A stretch of 64,000 nt of DNA from contig QFPO01000002.1 of NCBI GenBank assembly GCA_003241385.1, positions 186,001 to 250,000 on the forward strand, read 5' to 3'. The notes under the pieces are model-generated. The model had not been told where the DNA came from. It did not search any database and saw only the letters and a list, made by a program, of their open reading frames with translations. Below, in pieces: positions 1-10,619 of this stretch; within the stretch, counting starts at the first letter, position 1, and each line of letters begins with the position of its first letter. The stretch comes from Rhodanobacter denitrificans (GTDB lineage Bacteria > Pseudomonadota > Gammaproteobacteria > Xanthomonadales > Rhodanobacteraceae). The translations under genes and the position numbers were made by a program.

Positions 1-618
1 GACCAGCAGCGGCCGCGCGCCGCAGCGCTCCATCGCCATCGCCTCGTCGGTCACGTCGACGCCGTCCAGGCGCGCCGAACTCAGCGCCGCCGCGAGCGCG
101 CCGCGCCGGAACAGCTGCGGCGTCAGCGCGCGCCAGCGCGCCTCGCGCGGCTCGGTCGCGTCGACGCGCTGACTTGCGTCGGCGCGCTTGAGCGTGTCGC
201 GCAGCGGCGCGGCCAGCAGGCCGCCGCCGGCCGGCACGCCGAGCGTGATCAGGCGGTCGACGTCCTCCGCGCGCACGCAGGGCCGCGCCGCGTCGTGGAC
301 CAGCACGAAATCCTCGGACGCGACCGCGGCCGGCAGCGCGTCGAGGCCGGCCAGCACCGAATCGGCACGCGTCTGGCCGCCGGTCGCGACCAGCAGCGGC
401 GTGCCCACGGGCTTGTCGAGTGCAGGCCAGTACGGATCGCCGGCGGCCAGCACGACGACCAGGCCGGCGATGCGCGGATGCGCGGCGAGCCGGTCGAGCG
501 TCCAGGCCAGCAGCGGCCGGCCGTCGATCGGCGCGTACTGCTTGGGCCGCTCGCCGCCGAAACGCAGGCCGCGGCCGGCGGCGACGACGACGCACCAGCA
601 CGGTTCGCTCACGTCCAT
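1..618 (-). CDS. ispD: IspD, 2-C-methyl-D-erythritol 4-phosphate cytidylyltransferase (3' end outside window)
   Basis: Cytidylyltransferase of the non-mevalonate isoprenoid pathway. It joins CTP and methylerythritol phosphate. The reading frame is open from an ATG at 618 to the window edge (206 codons), so roughly the last 25-30 residues of a normal-length enzyme are missing. The N-terminus carries the nucleotide-binding signature AAGRGLRFGGERPKQY, followed by VLVHDAARPCV, both typical of IspD. The start lies only 4 bases after the ftsB stop, so the two are probably cotranscribed, as in many gammaproteobacteria where ispF follows. Confidence 0.9.
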   Translation of the reverse strand, partial: MDVSEPCWCVVVAAGRGLRFGGERPKQYAPIDGRPLLAWTLDRLAAHPRIAGLVVVLAAGDPYWPALDKPVGTPLLVATGGQTRADSVLAGLDALPAAVASEDFVLVHDAARPCVRAEDVDRLITLGVPAGGGLLAAPLRDTLKRADASQRVDATEPREARWRALTPQLFRRGALAAALSSARLDGVDVTDEAMAMERCGARPLLV

Positions 619-622
619 CGGC

Positions 623-919
623 CTACTTGCGCTCGCCCGGCTTGGCCGGCTCGACCACGTGATAGAACGTCTCGCCGGGCTTGATCAGACCGAGCTCCGA
701 GCGCGCACGCTCCTCGACCGCCGCGTCGCCGTGCTTGAGGTCCTCGACGTCGGCGGCCAGCGCGTCGTTGCGCGCCTTCAGCCGCTCGTTCTCGGCGGTC
801 TGCTCGGCGATGCGCGCCTCCAGCGTCCAGATGTCGCGCATGCCGCCCTGCCCGGTCCACAGCTTGACCTGCAGCGCGATCAGCACGATCAACAGCAGGA
901 GGGCGACGTAGCGCAGCAC
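623..919 (-). CDS. ftsB: Cell division protein FtsB
   Basis: Small bitopic inner-membrane divisome protein of 98 residues that works with FtsL and FtsQ at the septum. Residues 1-18 form one hydrophobic helix (MLRYVALLLLIVLIALQV). A charged coiled coil follows (about 30-75, EARIAEQTAENERLKARN), then the conserved RSELGLIKPGETFYH end. Size, topology and position directly after eno and before ispD all match FtsB. The start is 9 bases after the eno stop. Confidence 0.93.
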   Translation of the reverse strand: MLRYVALLLLIVLIALQVKLWTGQGGMRDIWTLEARIAEQTAENERLKARNDALAADVEDLKHGDAAVEERARSELGLIKPGETFYHVVEPAKPGERK

Positions 920-928
920 GACGGCGTG

Positions 929-2221
929 TCAGCGGAAGTCCGGCAGGTTCGGGAACGCGTCGCGACCGGCGTAGCGCGCGGCCGAACCGAGCGCCTCCTC
1001 GATGCGCAGCAGCTGATTGTATTTGGCGACGCGGTCGGAGCGGCACAGCGAACCGGTCTTGATCTGCGTCGCGGTCGTCGCGACCGACAGGTCCGCGATC
1101 GTCGTGTCCTCGGTCTCGCCGGAACGGTGCGACACCACCGCGGCGTACTTCGCCGCGTCGGCCATCGCGATCGCGTCGAGCGTCTCGGTCAGCGTGCCGA
1201 TCTGGTTGACCTTGATCAGGATCGCATTGGCGATGTGGCGGTCGATGCCCTGCTGGAGGATCGCCGTATTGGTCACGAACAGGTCGTCGCCGACCAGCTG
1301 CACGGTGCGGCCGATCTTCTCGGTCAGCAGCTTCCAGCCGTCCCAGTCGCCTTCGGCCATGCCGTCCTCGATCGTGACGATCGGGTACTGCCGGCTCCAG
1401 CCGGCCAGGAACTCGGCGAACTGCTCCGACGACAGCACCTTGCCCTCGCCTTCCAGGTGATAGGCGCCGTCCTTGTAGAACTCCGAACTGGCCACGTCCA
1501 GACCGAGCCAGATGTCCTGTCCGACCGCATAGCCGGCCTTATCGATCGCCTCGAGGATCGTCTCGACGGCTTCCTCGTTCGAGCGCAGGTTCGGCGCGAA
1601 GCCGCCCTCGTCGCCGACCGCGGTCGACAGGCCGCGGCCCTTCAGCACGGACTTGAGCGCATGGAAGATCTCGGTGCCGGCGCGCAGGGCCTCGGCGAAG
1701 TTCGGCAGGCCGACCGGCAGCACCATGAATTCCTGCATGTCGACGTTGTTGTCGGCATGCGCGCCGCCGTTGACGATGTTCATCATCGGCACCGGCAGCC
1801 GCGCCGCGCGGTCGCCGGCCAGGTACTTCCACAGCGGCAGCCGCCGCGACGCCGCGACCGCATGTGCATTGGCCAGCGACACGCCGAGCAGCGCATTGGC
1901 GCCGAGACGGCCCTTGTTCGGCGTGCCGTCGAGCGCGATCAGCTTCTCGTCCAGTCCGCGCTGGTCGGCCGCGTCGAAGCCGGCGAGCGCCTCGGCGATC
2001 GTCGTGTTGACGTTGGCGACCGCGTGGCGCACGCCCTTGCCGAGATAGCGCCCCTTGTCGCCGTCACGCAGCTCGACCGCCTCGCGCGAGCCGGTCGAGG
2101 CACCGGACGGCACCGCGGCGCGGCCGAGCGAACCGTCGGCGAGCGTGACTTCGGCTTCGAGCGTCGGATTGCCGCGCGAGTCGAGGATTTCGCGGGCGTG
2201 GATGCGGCTGATCGTGCTCAT
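929..2221 (-). CDS. eno: Enolase
   Basis: Glycolytic enzyme converting 2-phosphoglycerate to phosphoenolpyruvate; in gammaproteobacteria it is often also a degradosome subunit. The 430-residue length is typical. Visible family blocks are the N-terminal AREILDSRGNPTLEAEV, the metal-binding VTIEDGMAEGDWDGW and VGDDLFVTN, and ILIKVNQIGTLTET followed by VSHRSGETEDTTIADL. A ribosome-binding sequence (AAGGAAG) lies about 10 bases before the ATG. It sits between kdsA and ftsB, the usual order in this group. Confidence 0.98.
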   Translation of the reverse strand: MSTISRIHAREILDSRGNPTLEAEVTLADGSLGRAAVPSGASTGSREAVELRDGDKGRYLGKGVRHAVANVNTTIAEALAGFDAADQRGLDEKLIALDGTPNKGRLGANALLGVSLANAHAVAASRRLPLWKYLAGDRAARLPVPMMNIVNGGAHADNNVDMQEFMVLPVGLPNFAEALRAGTEIFHALKSVLKGRGLSTAVGDEGGFAPNLRSNEEAVETILEAIDKAGYAVGQDIWLGLDVASSEFYKDGAYHLEGEGKVLSSEQFAEFLAGWSRQYPIVTIEDGMAEGDWDGWKLLTEKIGRTVQLVGDDLFVTNTAILQQGIDRHIANAILIKVNQIGTLTETLDAIAMADAAKYAAVVSHRSGETEDTTIADLSVATTATQIKTGSLCRSDRVAKYNQLLRIEEALGSAARYAGRDAFPNLPDFR

Positions 2222-2377
2222 CGGTTCGGTTGCTTCCTTTATCGAGTGTTCTATCGAAAATTCTCAAATCGGAGCGCGTCGCTCGATGTACGGTCGAGCC
2301 GCTGCCGCGATCGCTCACAGCGCGCCGCCGAGGAGCCCGCGGCTCGAACCCGCGCTGTGCGCCGCGCGGCGCTCCGG

Positions 2378-3195
2378 TCATTCCACGCCGTTCGCCTTGA
2401 TCAGCCGATCGATCGCGACGAGCGCCTGAAGCAGGCTTTCCATCTTGCCGAGCGGCCAGGCGTTGGGTCCGTCGCTGAGCGCCTTGTCCGGATCCGGATG
2501 GGTTTCCATGAAGATGCCGGCGATGCCGACCGCGACCGCGGCACGCGACAGCACCGGCACGAACTCGCGCTGGCCGCCGGACTTGCCGCCGGCACCGCCC
2601 GGCAGCTGCACCGAATGCGTCGCGTCGAACACGACCGGGCAGCCGGTCTCGCGCATCACGGCGAGCGAGCGCATGTCCGACACCAGGTTGTTGTAGCCGA
2701 AGCTCGCGCCGCGCTCGCAGACCATGATCTGCGGGTTGCCGGTCGACCTGGCCTTGTCGGCGACGTGCTTCATCTCCCACGGCGACAGGAACTGGCCCTT
2801 CTTGATGTTGACCGGCCGGCCGACGCTGCAGGCCTTGAGGATGAAGTCGGTCTGGCGACACAGGAACGCCGGCGTCTGCAGCACGTCGACGACCTCGGCG
2901 ACCTCCTCCATCGGCGTGTACTCGTGCACGTCGGTCAGCACCGGCACACCGATCTGGCGCTTGACCTCGGACAGGATGCGCAGGCCTTCCTCGATGCCGG
3001 GCCCGCGGTGGCCGCTGATCGAGGTGCGGTTGGCCTTGTCGAAGCTCGACTTGTAGATGAAAGGAATGCCGAGCCGGCCGGTGATGTCCTTGAGCTGGCC
3101 GGCCGTGTCGAGCGCGAGCTGCTCGGACTCGATCACGCAGGGCCCGGCGATCAGGAACAGCGGCCGGTCCAGACCGACTTCGAAGTCGCAGAGCT

Positions 3196-3199
<4 letters not shown>
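2378..3199 (-). CDS. kdsA: 3-deoxy-8-phosphooctulonate (KDO-8-phosphate) synthase
   Basis: Condenses phosphoenolpyruvate and arabinose 5-phosphate for the KDO sugar of lipopolysaccharide. The 273 residues include LFLIAGPCVIESEQLALD, YKSSFDKANRTS, PVLTDVHEYTPMEEV and FDATHSVQLPGG, all characteristic of KdsA. I chose the GTG at 3199: it begins VKLCDFEVGL, gives the usual family length, and overlaps the pyrG stop codon by 4 bases (GTGA), implying translational coupling. A longer open frame continues upstream inside pyrG but is a shadow. Confidence 0.95.
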
Positions 3200-4866
<1,667 letters not shown>

Positions 4867-5118
4867 GGAAAGCAATCCGCAGGAAAACGCTATTCTACCG
4901 ACTCGATCACCGCGTCGCGAGAGTTGACGTCGCGCGCCGATGCATGACCGAGGCGAACACGACCTGTGGCACGTCGCCGCGCTCGGGTGTCCGGCGTCGG
5001 AAAAACCCGCCGGTACATTTAACGGAGCATGAACAACAGGCCCGGCGCGCTTTGCTAACGTCGCCGCCGGTCGCGCCGCAAGGGTGGCCGTTCGACTCCA
5101 CCCTGCCGAGCCCGCCCG

Positions 5119-5760
5119 ATGCGAAAGCACCCCGCGCGACTGCGACTTGTTCCCGGCCTGAGCCTGGGTCTGGCCCTGTTCCTCACGGCCGATCTCGCCG
5201 CCGCACCGCTCGACTGGACCCGCCCGATCGGCCTCGATGCCTGGATCGGCGCGCAGACCGCCACGGCGCTCGCCGCGCCGGCCGCCACCGCCGCACCGAT
5301 CGCCGCCGACATCGCACCATCCGCATCGACCGCCGTGGTCGTCCAGACCGTGACGGCGACCGCGCGCCCCGATCCGGGCCACCTGCTGATCGCCCTGGCC
5401 AAGGATCTGCGCAACATCCGCTACCGCCGCGGCGGCACCAATCCGAAGACCGGTTTCGACTGCAGCGGTTTCGTCCGCTACGTGTTCCAGCATGCGCTCG
5501 GCATCGAGCTGCCGGTCGGCTCGGCCGCGCAGTTCCGCGTCGGCGACAAGATCGACCGCAGCCAGATGCAGGCCGGCGACCTGGTGTTCTTCCGCATCGC
5601 CGGCCAGCGCATCTCGCACGTCGGCATCTACGTGGCCGAAGGCCGCTTCATCCATGCGCCCTCGGCCGGCAAGGTCGTGCGCGTGGACAGCCTCGAAGAG
5701 CGCTACTGGGCGCGCCGCTTCGCCGGCGCCAAACGGCCCGAGGCGATCGCCCGCATCTAG
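5119..5760 (+). CDS. Exported NlpC/P60-family peptidoglycan hydrolase
   Basis: A 213-residue exported protein with a signal peptide (RLVPGLSLGLALFLTADLAAA), a low-complexity Ala/Thr linker, and a C-terminal NlpC/P60 cysteine peptidase domain from about residue 88. The catalytic Cys115 is in GFDCSGFVRYVF and His167 in ISHVGIYV, the expected order for the family. Such enzymes cut the gamma-D-glutamyl-diamino acid bond of murein stem peptides in the periplasm. The exact paralogue (Spr/MepS-like or other) cannot be assigned. It stands alone between pyrG and a transporter, each transcribed the other way. Confidence 0.88.
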   Translation: MRKHPARLRLVPGLSLGLALFLTADLAAAPLDWTRPIGLDAWIGAQTATALAAPAATAAPIAADIAPSASTAVVVQTVTATARPDPGHLLIALAKDLRNIRYRRGGTNPKTGFDCSGFVRYVFQHALGIELPVGSAAQFRVGDKIDRSQMQAGDLVFFRIAGQRISHVGIYVAEGRFIHAPSAGKVVRVDSLEERYWARRFAGAKRPEAIARI

Positions 5761-5811
5761 CGGCTCGGTCGCCGGCGCCGGCCGCGCTGAGGCACCCGGC
5801 CCCGCACGAGG

Positions 5812-7239
5812 TCACGACGACCCGATCGTGCCGCGTTCGACCGCCGGTACGATCACGCCGCCGACGCTCGCCGGCTCCTCGAGCCGCCGGAAGATCAGCG
5901 CCGACAGCAGGCTCAGCACGCCGAGGCAGACGAAAGTGATCTGAAAGCCGGTCAGCACCGGCATCGGTCCGAACAGCGGCCGCGGCCCGGTCAGGGCGGC
6001 CAGCAGTCCGCCGGCGATCGCCACGCCGAAGCTCATCGACAGCATCATCACCATCGACAGCACGCTGTTGCCGCTGCTGGCCAGGGTGCCTTCCAGATCG
6101 CGCAGCGCGACCGTGTTCATCGCGGTGAACTGCAGCGAATTGAACGCGCCGAACACCGCGAACTGCACGACCAGCGCCCACACCGGCGGCTGTGGCCCGA
6201 TCAGGCCGAAGCTGGCGATCGCCAGGCCCACGCACAGCGTATTGACGATCAGCACCCGGCGGTAGCCGTAGCGCCCGATCAGACGCACCGCCGGCCGCTT
6301 GATGAAGATGCTCGCCGCGGCGACCGGAATCATCATCAGGCCGGCCTGAGCGGCCGGATAGCCGAGCGCGACCTGCAGCAGCAGCGGAATCAGCAGCGGC
6401 ATGCCGCTGCTGCCGAGCCGAGAGACCAGATTGCCGGCGACGCCGACGCGGAACAGGCGCAGCCCGAACAGCGCCCGCGGAAACAGCGGCTCGGCGGTGC
6501 GCCGGCTGTGCAGCACGTACAGCGCGAGCGCGGTCACGCCGGCCGCGAACAGTCCGGTGAGCACGGCCACGCCGCCGCGCCCCAGCGGCAGCCCGTCCAG
6601 CGCCAGCAGGATCGCGACCATGCCGACCGCGAGCAGTCCATAGCCGCCGAGATCGAACCGTCGCAGCGCGGCGCCGCGCAGGTCCGGCATCACGCGCAAG
6701 GCCCAGATCAGACCGGCCAGACCCATCGGCAGGTTGATCAGGAAGATCCAGTGCCACGACGCGAACTCGACCAGCCAGCCGCCGAGCGCCGGGCCGATCA
6801 GCGGACCGGCCAGGCCCGGCATCGTCACCAGGCTCATCGCGCGCAGGAAGTCCGCGCCCGGAAACGTGCGCAGCACGGCCAGCCGCCCGACCGGCAGCAG
6901 CATCGCGCCACCGAGGCCCTGGACGATCCGCGCGAGCACGATCTGGCTCAGATCGCGCGAGGCCGCGCAGGCCAGCGAGCCGAGCGTGAACAGCACGATC
7001 GCCGCGACGAAGACGCGCCGCGTGCCGAACCTGTCGGCCAGCCAGCCGGAGGCCGGGATCAGGATCGCCACGGTCAACGCATAGGCAATCACGACCGCCT
7101 GCATGCGCAGCGGCGACTCGCCGAGGCCGGCCGCCATCGCCGGCAGCGCGGTGTTGACGATCGTCGTGTCGAGCATCTGCATGAAGACCGCGATCGCGAC
7201 CAGCCAGAGCAGCGAGTCGCGCGATCGGTTCTCGTCCAT
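5812..7239 (-). CDS. MFS multidrug-type transporter, DHA2 (14-helix) family
   Basis: Inner-membrane proton-driven exporter of the major facilitator superfamily. About 475 residues with some 13-14 hydrophobic segments. It has the DHA2-type N-terminus MLDTTIVNTALPAMA, the loop 2-3 motif GWLADRFGTRRVF, and an antiporter-like PGLAGPLIGPALGGWL. The closest named relatives are the MdtD/EmrB group; no EmrA-like adaptor gene is adjacent, so it may act alone. Substrate unknown. I chose the ATG at 7239 (MDENRSRDS); an upstream start at 7266 would run closer to the divergent parE. Confidence 0.85.
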   Translation of the reverse strand: MDENRSRDSLLWLVAIAVFMQMLDTTIVNTALPAMAAGLGESPLRMQAVVIAYALTVAILIPASGWLADRFGTRRVFVAAIVLFTLGSLACAASRDLSQIVLARIVQGLGGAMLLPVGRLAVLRTFPGADFLRAMSLVTMPGLAGPLIGPALGGWLVEFASWHWIFLINLPMGLAGLIWALRVMPDLRGAALRRFDLGGYGLLAVGMVAILLALDGLPLGRGGVAVLTGLFAAGVTALALYVLHSRRTAEPLFPRALFGLRLFRVGVAGNLVSRLGSSGMPLLIPLLLQVALGYPAAQAGLMMIPVAAASIFIKRPAVRLIGRYGYRRVLIVNTLCVGLAIASFGLIGPQPPVWALVVQFAVFGAFNSLQFTAMNTVALRDLEGTLASSGNSVLSMVMMLSMSFGVAIAGGLLAALTGPRPLFGPMPVLTGFQITFVCLGVLSLLSALIFRRLEEPASVGGVIVPAVERGTIGSS

Positions 7240-7313
7240 CGGGCGATCATGCCGTCTTGACCCCACCGCCGGCTATGCCCATCCTGCCCGGCCCCGCCCC
7301 AGCCGATCCGTTC

Positions 7314-9206
7314 ATGAGCAGCCGCTACAACGCCGCCGACATCGAAGTCCTGTCCGGTCTGGATCCGGTCAAGCGCCGGCCCGGCATGTATACCGACACG
7401 GCCCGGCCGAACCATCTGGCCCAGGAAGTCATCGACAACTCGGTCGACGAGGCGCTGGCCGGCCATGCGCACAGCATCGAGGTGATCGTGCACGCCGACG
7501 GCTCGGTCACGGTCGGCGACGACGGCCGCGGCATGCCGGTGGACGTGCATCCGGAGGAAGGCATCCCCGGCGTCGAGCTGATCCTGACCCGCCTCCATGC
7601 GGGCGGCAAGTTCTCGAACCGCAACTACCAGTTCTCGGGCGGCCTGCACGGCGTCGGCGTCTCGGTCGTCAACGCGCTCTCGCAACGCGTGGACGTCACG
7701 ATCCGCCGCGACGGCCAGATCCACCACATGGCGTTTCGCGACGGCGAGCGCGCCAGCGAGCTGACCGTGACCGGCAGCGTGCCGAAGAAGCAGACCGGCA
7801 CGACGGTCCGCTTCTGGCCCGACCCGAAGTATTTCGATTCGCCGAAGATCTCGCTGCCGCGGCTGCGCCACGTGCTGCGCGCCAAGGCCGTGCTGTGCGC
7901 CGGCCTCAAGGTGCGCCTGACCGACGAGACCAGCGGCGAGCAGGAACAGTGGTACTACGAGGACGGCCTGCGCGACTACCTGCGCTCGATGGTCGGCGAG
8001 AGCGAGCGTCTGCCCGAGGAGCTCTACGTCGGTCACCAGCAACGCGAGAAGAGCGCGGTCGACTTCGCGCTGGCCTGGCTGCCGGAGGGCGAGCTGACGC
8101 AGGAAAGCTACGTCAACCTGATTCCGACCGCGCAGGGCGGCACCCACGTCAACGGCCTGCGCACCGGCCTGACCAATGCGCTGCGCGAGTTCTGCGACTT
8201 CCGCAACCTGCTGCCGCGCGGCGTCAAGCTGGCGCCCGAGGACGTCTGGGACCGATTGAGCTTCGTGCTGTCGCTGCGCATGCAGGAACCGCAGTTCTCG
8301 GGCCAGACCAAGGAGCGCTTGTCCTCGCGTGACGCGGCCGGCGTGGTCGAGAGCGCCGCGCACGACGGCTTTTCGCTGTATCTGAACCAGCACGTCGCGG
8401 TCGGCGAGAAGATCGCGCAGCTGGCGATCGAGCGCGCCGCGCTGCGCCTCAAAGCCGAGAAGCAGATCGTCCGCAAGAAGGTCACGCAGGGCCCGGCCCT
8501 GCCCGGCAAGCTCGCCGACTGCGCGTCGAGCGACCTGTCGCGGACCGAACTGTTCCTCGTCGAGGGCGACTCGGCCGGCGGTTCGGCGCGCCAGGCCCGC
8601 GACAAGGACTTCCAGGCGATCCTGCCGCTGCGCGGCAAGATCCTCAACACCTGGGAGGTCGAATCGACCAGCGTGCTCGCCTCGCAGGAGGTGCACGATC
8701 TGGCCGTCGCAATCGGCTGCGATCCCGGCAAGGACGATCTGGCCGGCCTGCGCTACGGCAAGATCTGCATCCTCGCCGACGCCGACTCGGACGGCCTGCA
8801 CATCGCCACGCTGCTGTGCGCCTTGTTCCTGCGCCACTTCCCGGCGCTGGTGCGCGCCGGCCACGTCTTCGTCGCGATGCCGCCGCTGTTCCGCGTCGAC
8901 GTCGGCAAGCAGATGTTCTACTGCCTCGACGAAGGCGAGCGCGACGCGATGCTCGAGAAGATCGAGCGCGAGAAGATCCGCGGCGCGGTCAGCGTGACGC
9001 GCTTCAAGGGCCTGGGCGAGATGAACCCCTCGCAGCTGCGCGAGTCGACGATCAATCCCGATACGCGGCGCCTGGTCCAGCTGACCGTCGGCGAAGGCGA
9101 CGACGGCACGCGCCCGTTGATGGACATGCTGCTCAGCAAGAAGCGCGCGGGCGACCGCAAGTCTTGGCTCGAGGAGAAGGGCGACCTGGCGTCGCTGGAG
9201 GTCTGA
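7314..9206 (+). CDS. parE: DNA topoisomerase IV subunit B
   Basis: ATPase subunit of topoisomerase IV, which decatenates daughter chromosomes together with ParC. About 630 residues. The GHKL ATPase part has EVIDNSVDEALAGHA, DDGRGMPVD and SGGLHGVGVSVVNALS. The TOPRIM domain has FLVEGDSAGGSARQARD and LADADSDGLHI. RRPGMYTDTARPNHLAQEV is diagnostic of ParE rather than GyrB. I used the ATG at 7314 (MSSRYNAADIEVL), which aligns with known ParE N-termini; a TTG at 7257 and an ATG at 7275 add unmatched residues. Confidence 0.95.
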   Translation: MSSRYNAADIEVLSGLDPVKRRPGMYTDTARPNHLAQEVIDNSVDEALAGHAHSIEVIVHADGSVTVGDDGRGMPVDVHPEEGIPGVELILTRLHAGGKFSNRNYQFSGGLHGVGVSVVNALSQRVDVTIRRDGQIHHMAFRDGERASELTVTGSVPKKQTGTTVRFWPDPKYFDSPKISLPRLRHVLRAKAVLCAGLKVRLTDETSGEQEQWYYEDGLRDYLRSMVGESERLPEELYVGHQQREKSAVDFALAWLPEGELTQESYVNLIPTAQGGTHVNGLRTGLTNALREFCDFRNLLPRGVKLAPEDVWDRLSFVLSLRMQEPQFSGQTKERLSSRDAAGVVESAAHDGFSLYLNQHVAVGEKIAQLAIERAALRLKAEKQIVRKKVTQGPALPGKLADCASSDLSRTELFLVEGDSAGGSARQARDKDFQAILPLRGKILNTWEVESTSVLASQEVHDLAVAIGCDPGKDDLAGLRYGKICILADADSDGLHIATLLCALFLRHFPALVRAGHVFVAMPPLFRVDVGKQMFYCLDEGERDAMLEKIEREKIRGAVSVTRFKGLGEMNPSQLRESTINPDTRRLVQLTVGEGDDGTRPLMDMLLSKKRAGDRKSWLEEKGDLASLEV

Positions 9207-9454
9207 TTCGACCGGCGGACCGGTCGGCGTAGCGTCTCGACGTCCGCGCCTCGCGGCACGGTGCGCGGCGCACGTGACACGCTCCATGCGAGGCACCATC
9301 CCTGCGACGTCATCGATACGTCGCGTCGCGCCGATCGCTCACGCAGCCTCGGTTGGCGCGGCCGACACCGGCGGCGCCGGAATCCGCGGCCGATCCGTGC
9401 AGCGGCCGGCTTGGTCGGAACGTGAAGACCGACACAGCACGACCGTATCGAGAC

Positions 9455-9482
9455 TGGACACTGCACAGGCGATGTCTATGCT
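9455..9482 (+). promoter_or_regulatory. Candidate promoter of the GAF-GGDEF gene, probably leaderless
   Basis: TGGACA (9455-9460), a 16-base spacer, and TATGCT (9477-9482) resemble a housekeeping promoter. The ATG of the cyclase gene is only 8 bases after the -10 element, so transcription would start at or next to the start codon. No Shine-Dalgarno sequence is present. This supports 9491 as the start. Confidence 0.5.
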
Positions 9483-9490
9483 TGCGCGCC

Positions 9491-10525
9491 ATGATCGTAC
9501 CGGCCGATGAAACCGCGCGCCTGGCGGCGCTGCATCAACCCGGATTGCTCGACAGCGACCCCGAACGTGCCTACGACGACCTCGTCGCGATCGCGACCGG
9601 TATCTGCGGTACTCCGATGGGTGCGATCAGCCTGATCGATCACGACCGTCAATGGTTCAAGGCCCGCGTCGGCCTGGAGGCGAACGAGACCTCTCGCCAG
9701 TCGGCATTCTGCGCGCACACGATCCTGACGCCGGACGATCTGCTGATCGTGCCCGACGCGATGCTGGACGCGCGCTTCCGCGACAACGAACTGGTCGTCG
9801 GCGGGCCCGGCATCCGCTTCTACGCCGGCGCGCCGCTGCGTGCCCGCGGCGGCGAAGCGCTCGGCTCGCTGTGCGTGATCGACCGCGTGCCACGCACGCT
9901 CGAACCGTTCCAGCTCGACGCGCTGCGCAGCCTGTCGCGCCAGGTCGGCGCGCTGATCGAACTGCGTCTGGCCTACCGGGCGCTGCGCCACCAGATGGAC
10001 GAGCGTGCCTGGTACGAGCAGCAGCTGATCGCGCAGAACGAGCAGCTCGCCGAACAGACACGCACCGACGCCTTGACCGGCCTGCCGAACCGGCGCGCAT
10101 TCGACGCGGCGCTCGCCAATGCGGTCGAGCAGGCCGAACGCGGCGGATCGCTGTCGCTGGCGATGATCGACGTCGACCATTTCAAGATCGTCAACGACCT
10201 GCACGGCCATCCGCGCGGCGACGAGATCCTCGTCGCGGTCGCCCAGGTCATCCATGGCCAGCGCGGCCGCCAGGGTTTCTGCGCGCGATACGGCGGCGAG
10301 GAGTTTGCGCTGCTGATGCCCGACATCGGCGACGACACCGCCGAATACCAGTGCGAATTCCTCCGCGAAGGCGTCCAGGCGATCGCGACCGGCATCCCGG
10401 TCACCGCGAGCATCGGGCTCGCCTCGTTCCGCAGCGGCGACAGCGGCGCTTCGATGCTGGCACGCGCCGATCAGGCGCTGTACGAGGCCAAGCGCAGCGG
10501 CCGCAATCGCGTCGTGAGGGCCTGA
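9491..10525 (+). CDS. GAF-GGDEF diguanylate cyclase
   Basis: Predicted cytosolic enzyme making cyclic di-GMP from two GTP. 344 residues. An N-terminal GAF sensor domain occupies roughly residues 15-165 (MGAISLIDHDRQWFKARVGL, SFCVIDR-like block LGSLCVIDRV). A short helical linker follows, then a GGDEF domain from about 185 with TDALTGLPNRRAFD and the active-site motif GGEEF near residue 268. The four residues at the inhibitory-site position (GRQG) do not fit RxxD, so product inhibition through the I-site is probably absent. The ligand of the GAF domain is unknown. The start at 9491 is supported by a close -10 element. Confidence 0.88.
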   Translation: MIVPADETARLAALHQPGLLDSDPERAYDDLVAIATGICGTPMGAISLIDHDRQWFKARVGLEANETSRQSAFCAHTILTPDDLLIVPDAMLDARFRDNELVVGGPGIRFYAGAPLRARGGEALGSLCVIDRVPRTLEPFQLDALRSLSRQVGALIELRLAYRALRHQMDERAWYEQQLIAQNEQLAEQTRTDALTGLPNRRAFDAALANAVEQAERGGSLSLAMIDVDHFKIVNDLHGHPRGDEILVAVAQVIHGQRGRQGFCARYGGEEFALLMPDIGDDTAEYQCEFLREGVQAIATGIPVTASIGLASFRSGDSGASMLARADQALYEAKRSGRNRVVRA

Positions 10526-10619
10526 AGCGTCGATCCCACGACGGCCCGCTGGCCGCCGTCAGCCCGTGAGCGACGCGGCCCGACCGTTCCGATCCTTCGC
10601 CGTGCCGGCAGGCGCCTCG

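Noticed and set aside
4975..5000. Hairpin-like CCGGCG...CGCCGG with an A-run inside, upstream of the NlpC/P60 gene
   Set aside because: The A-run is in the loop, not after the stem, so it does not fit a terminator, and no regulator site was recognised.
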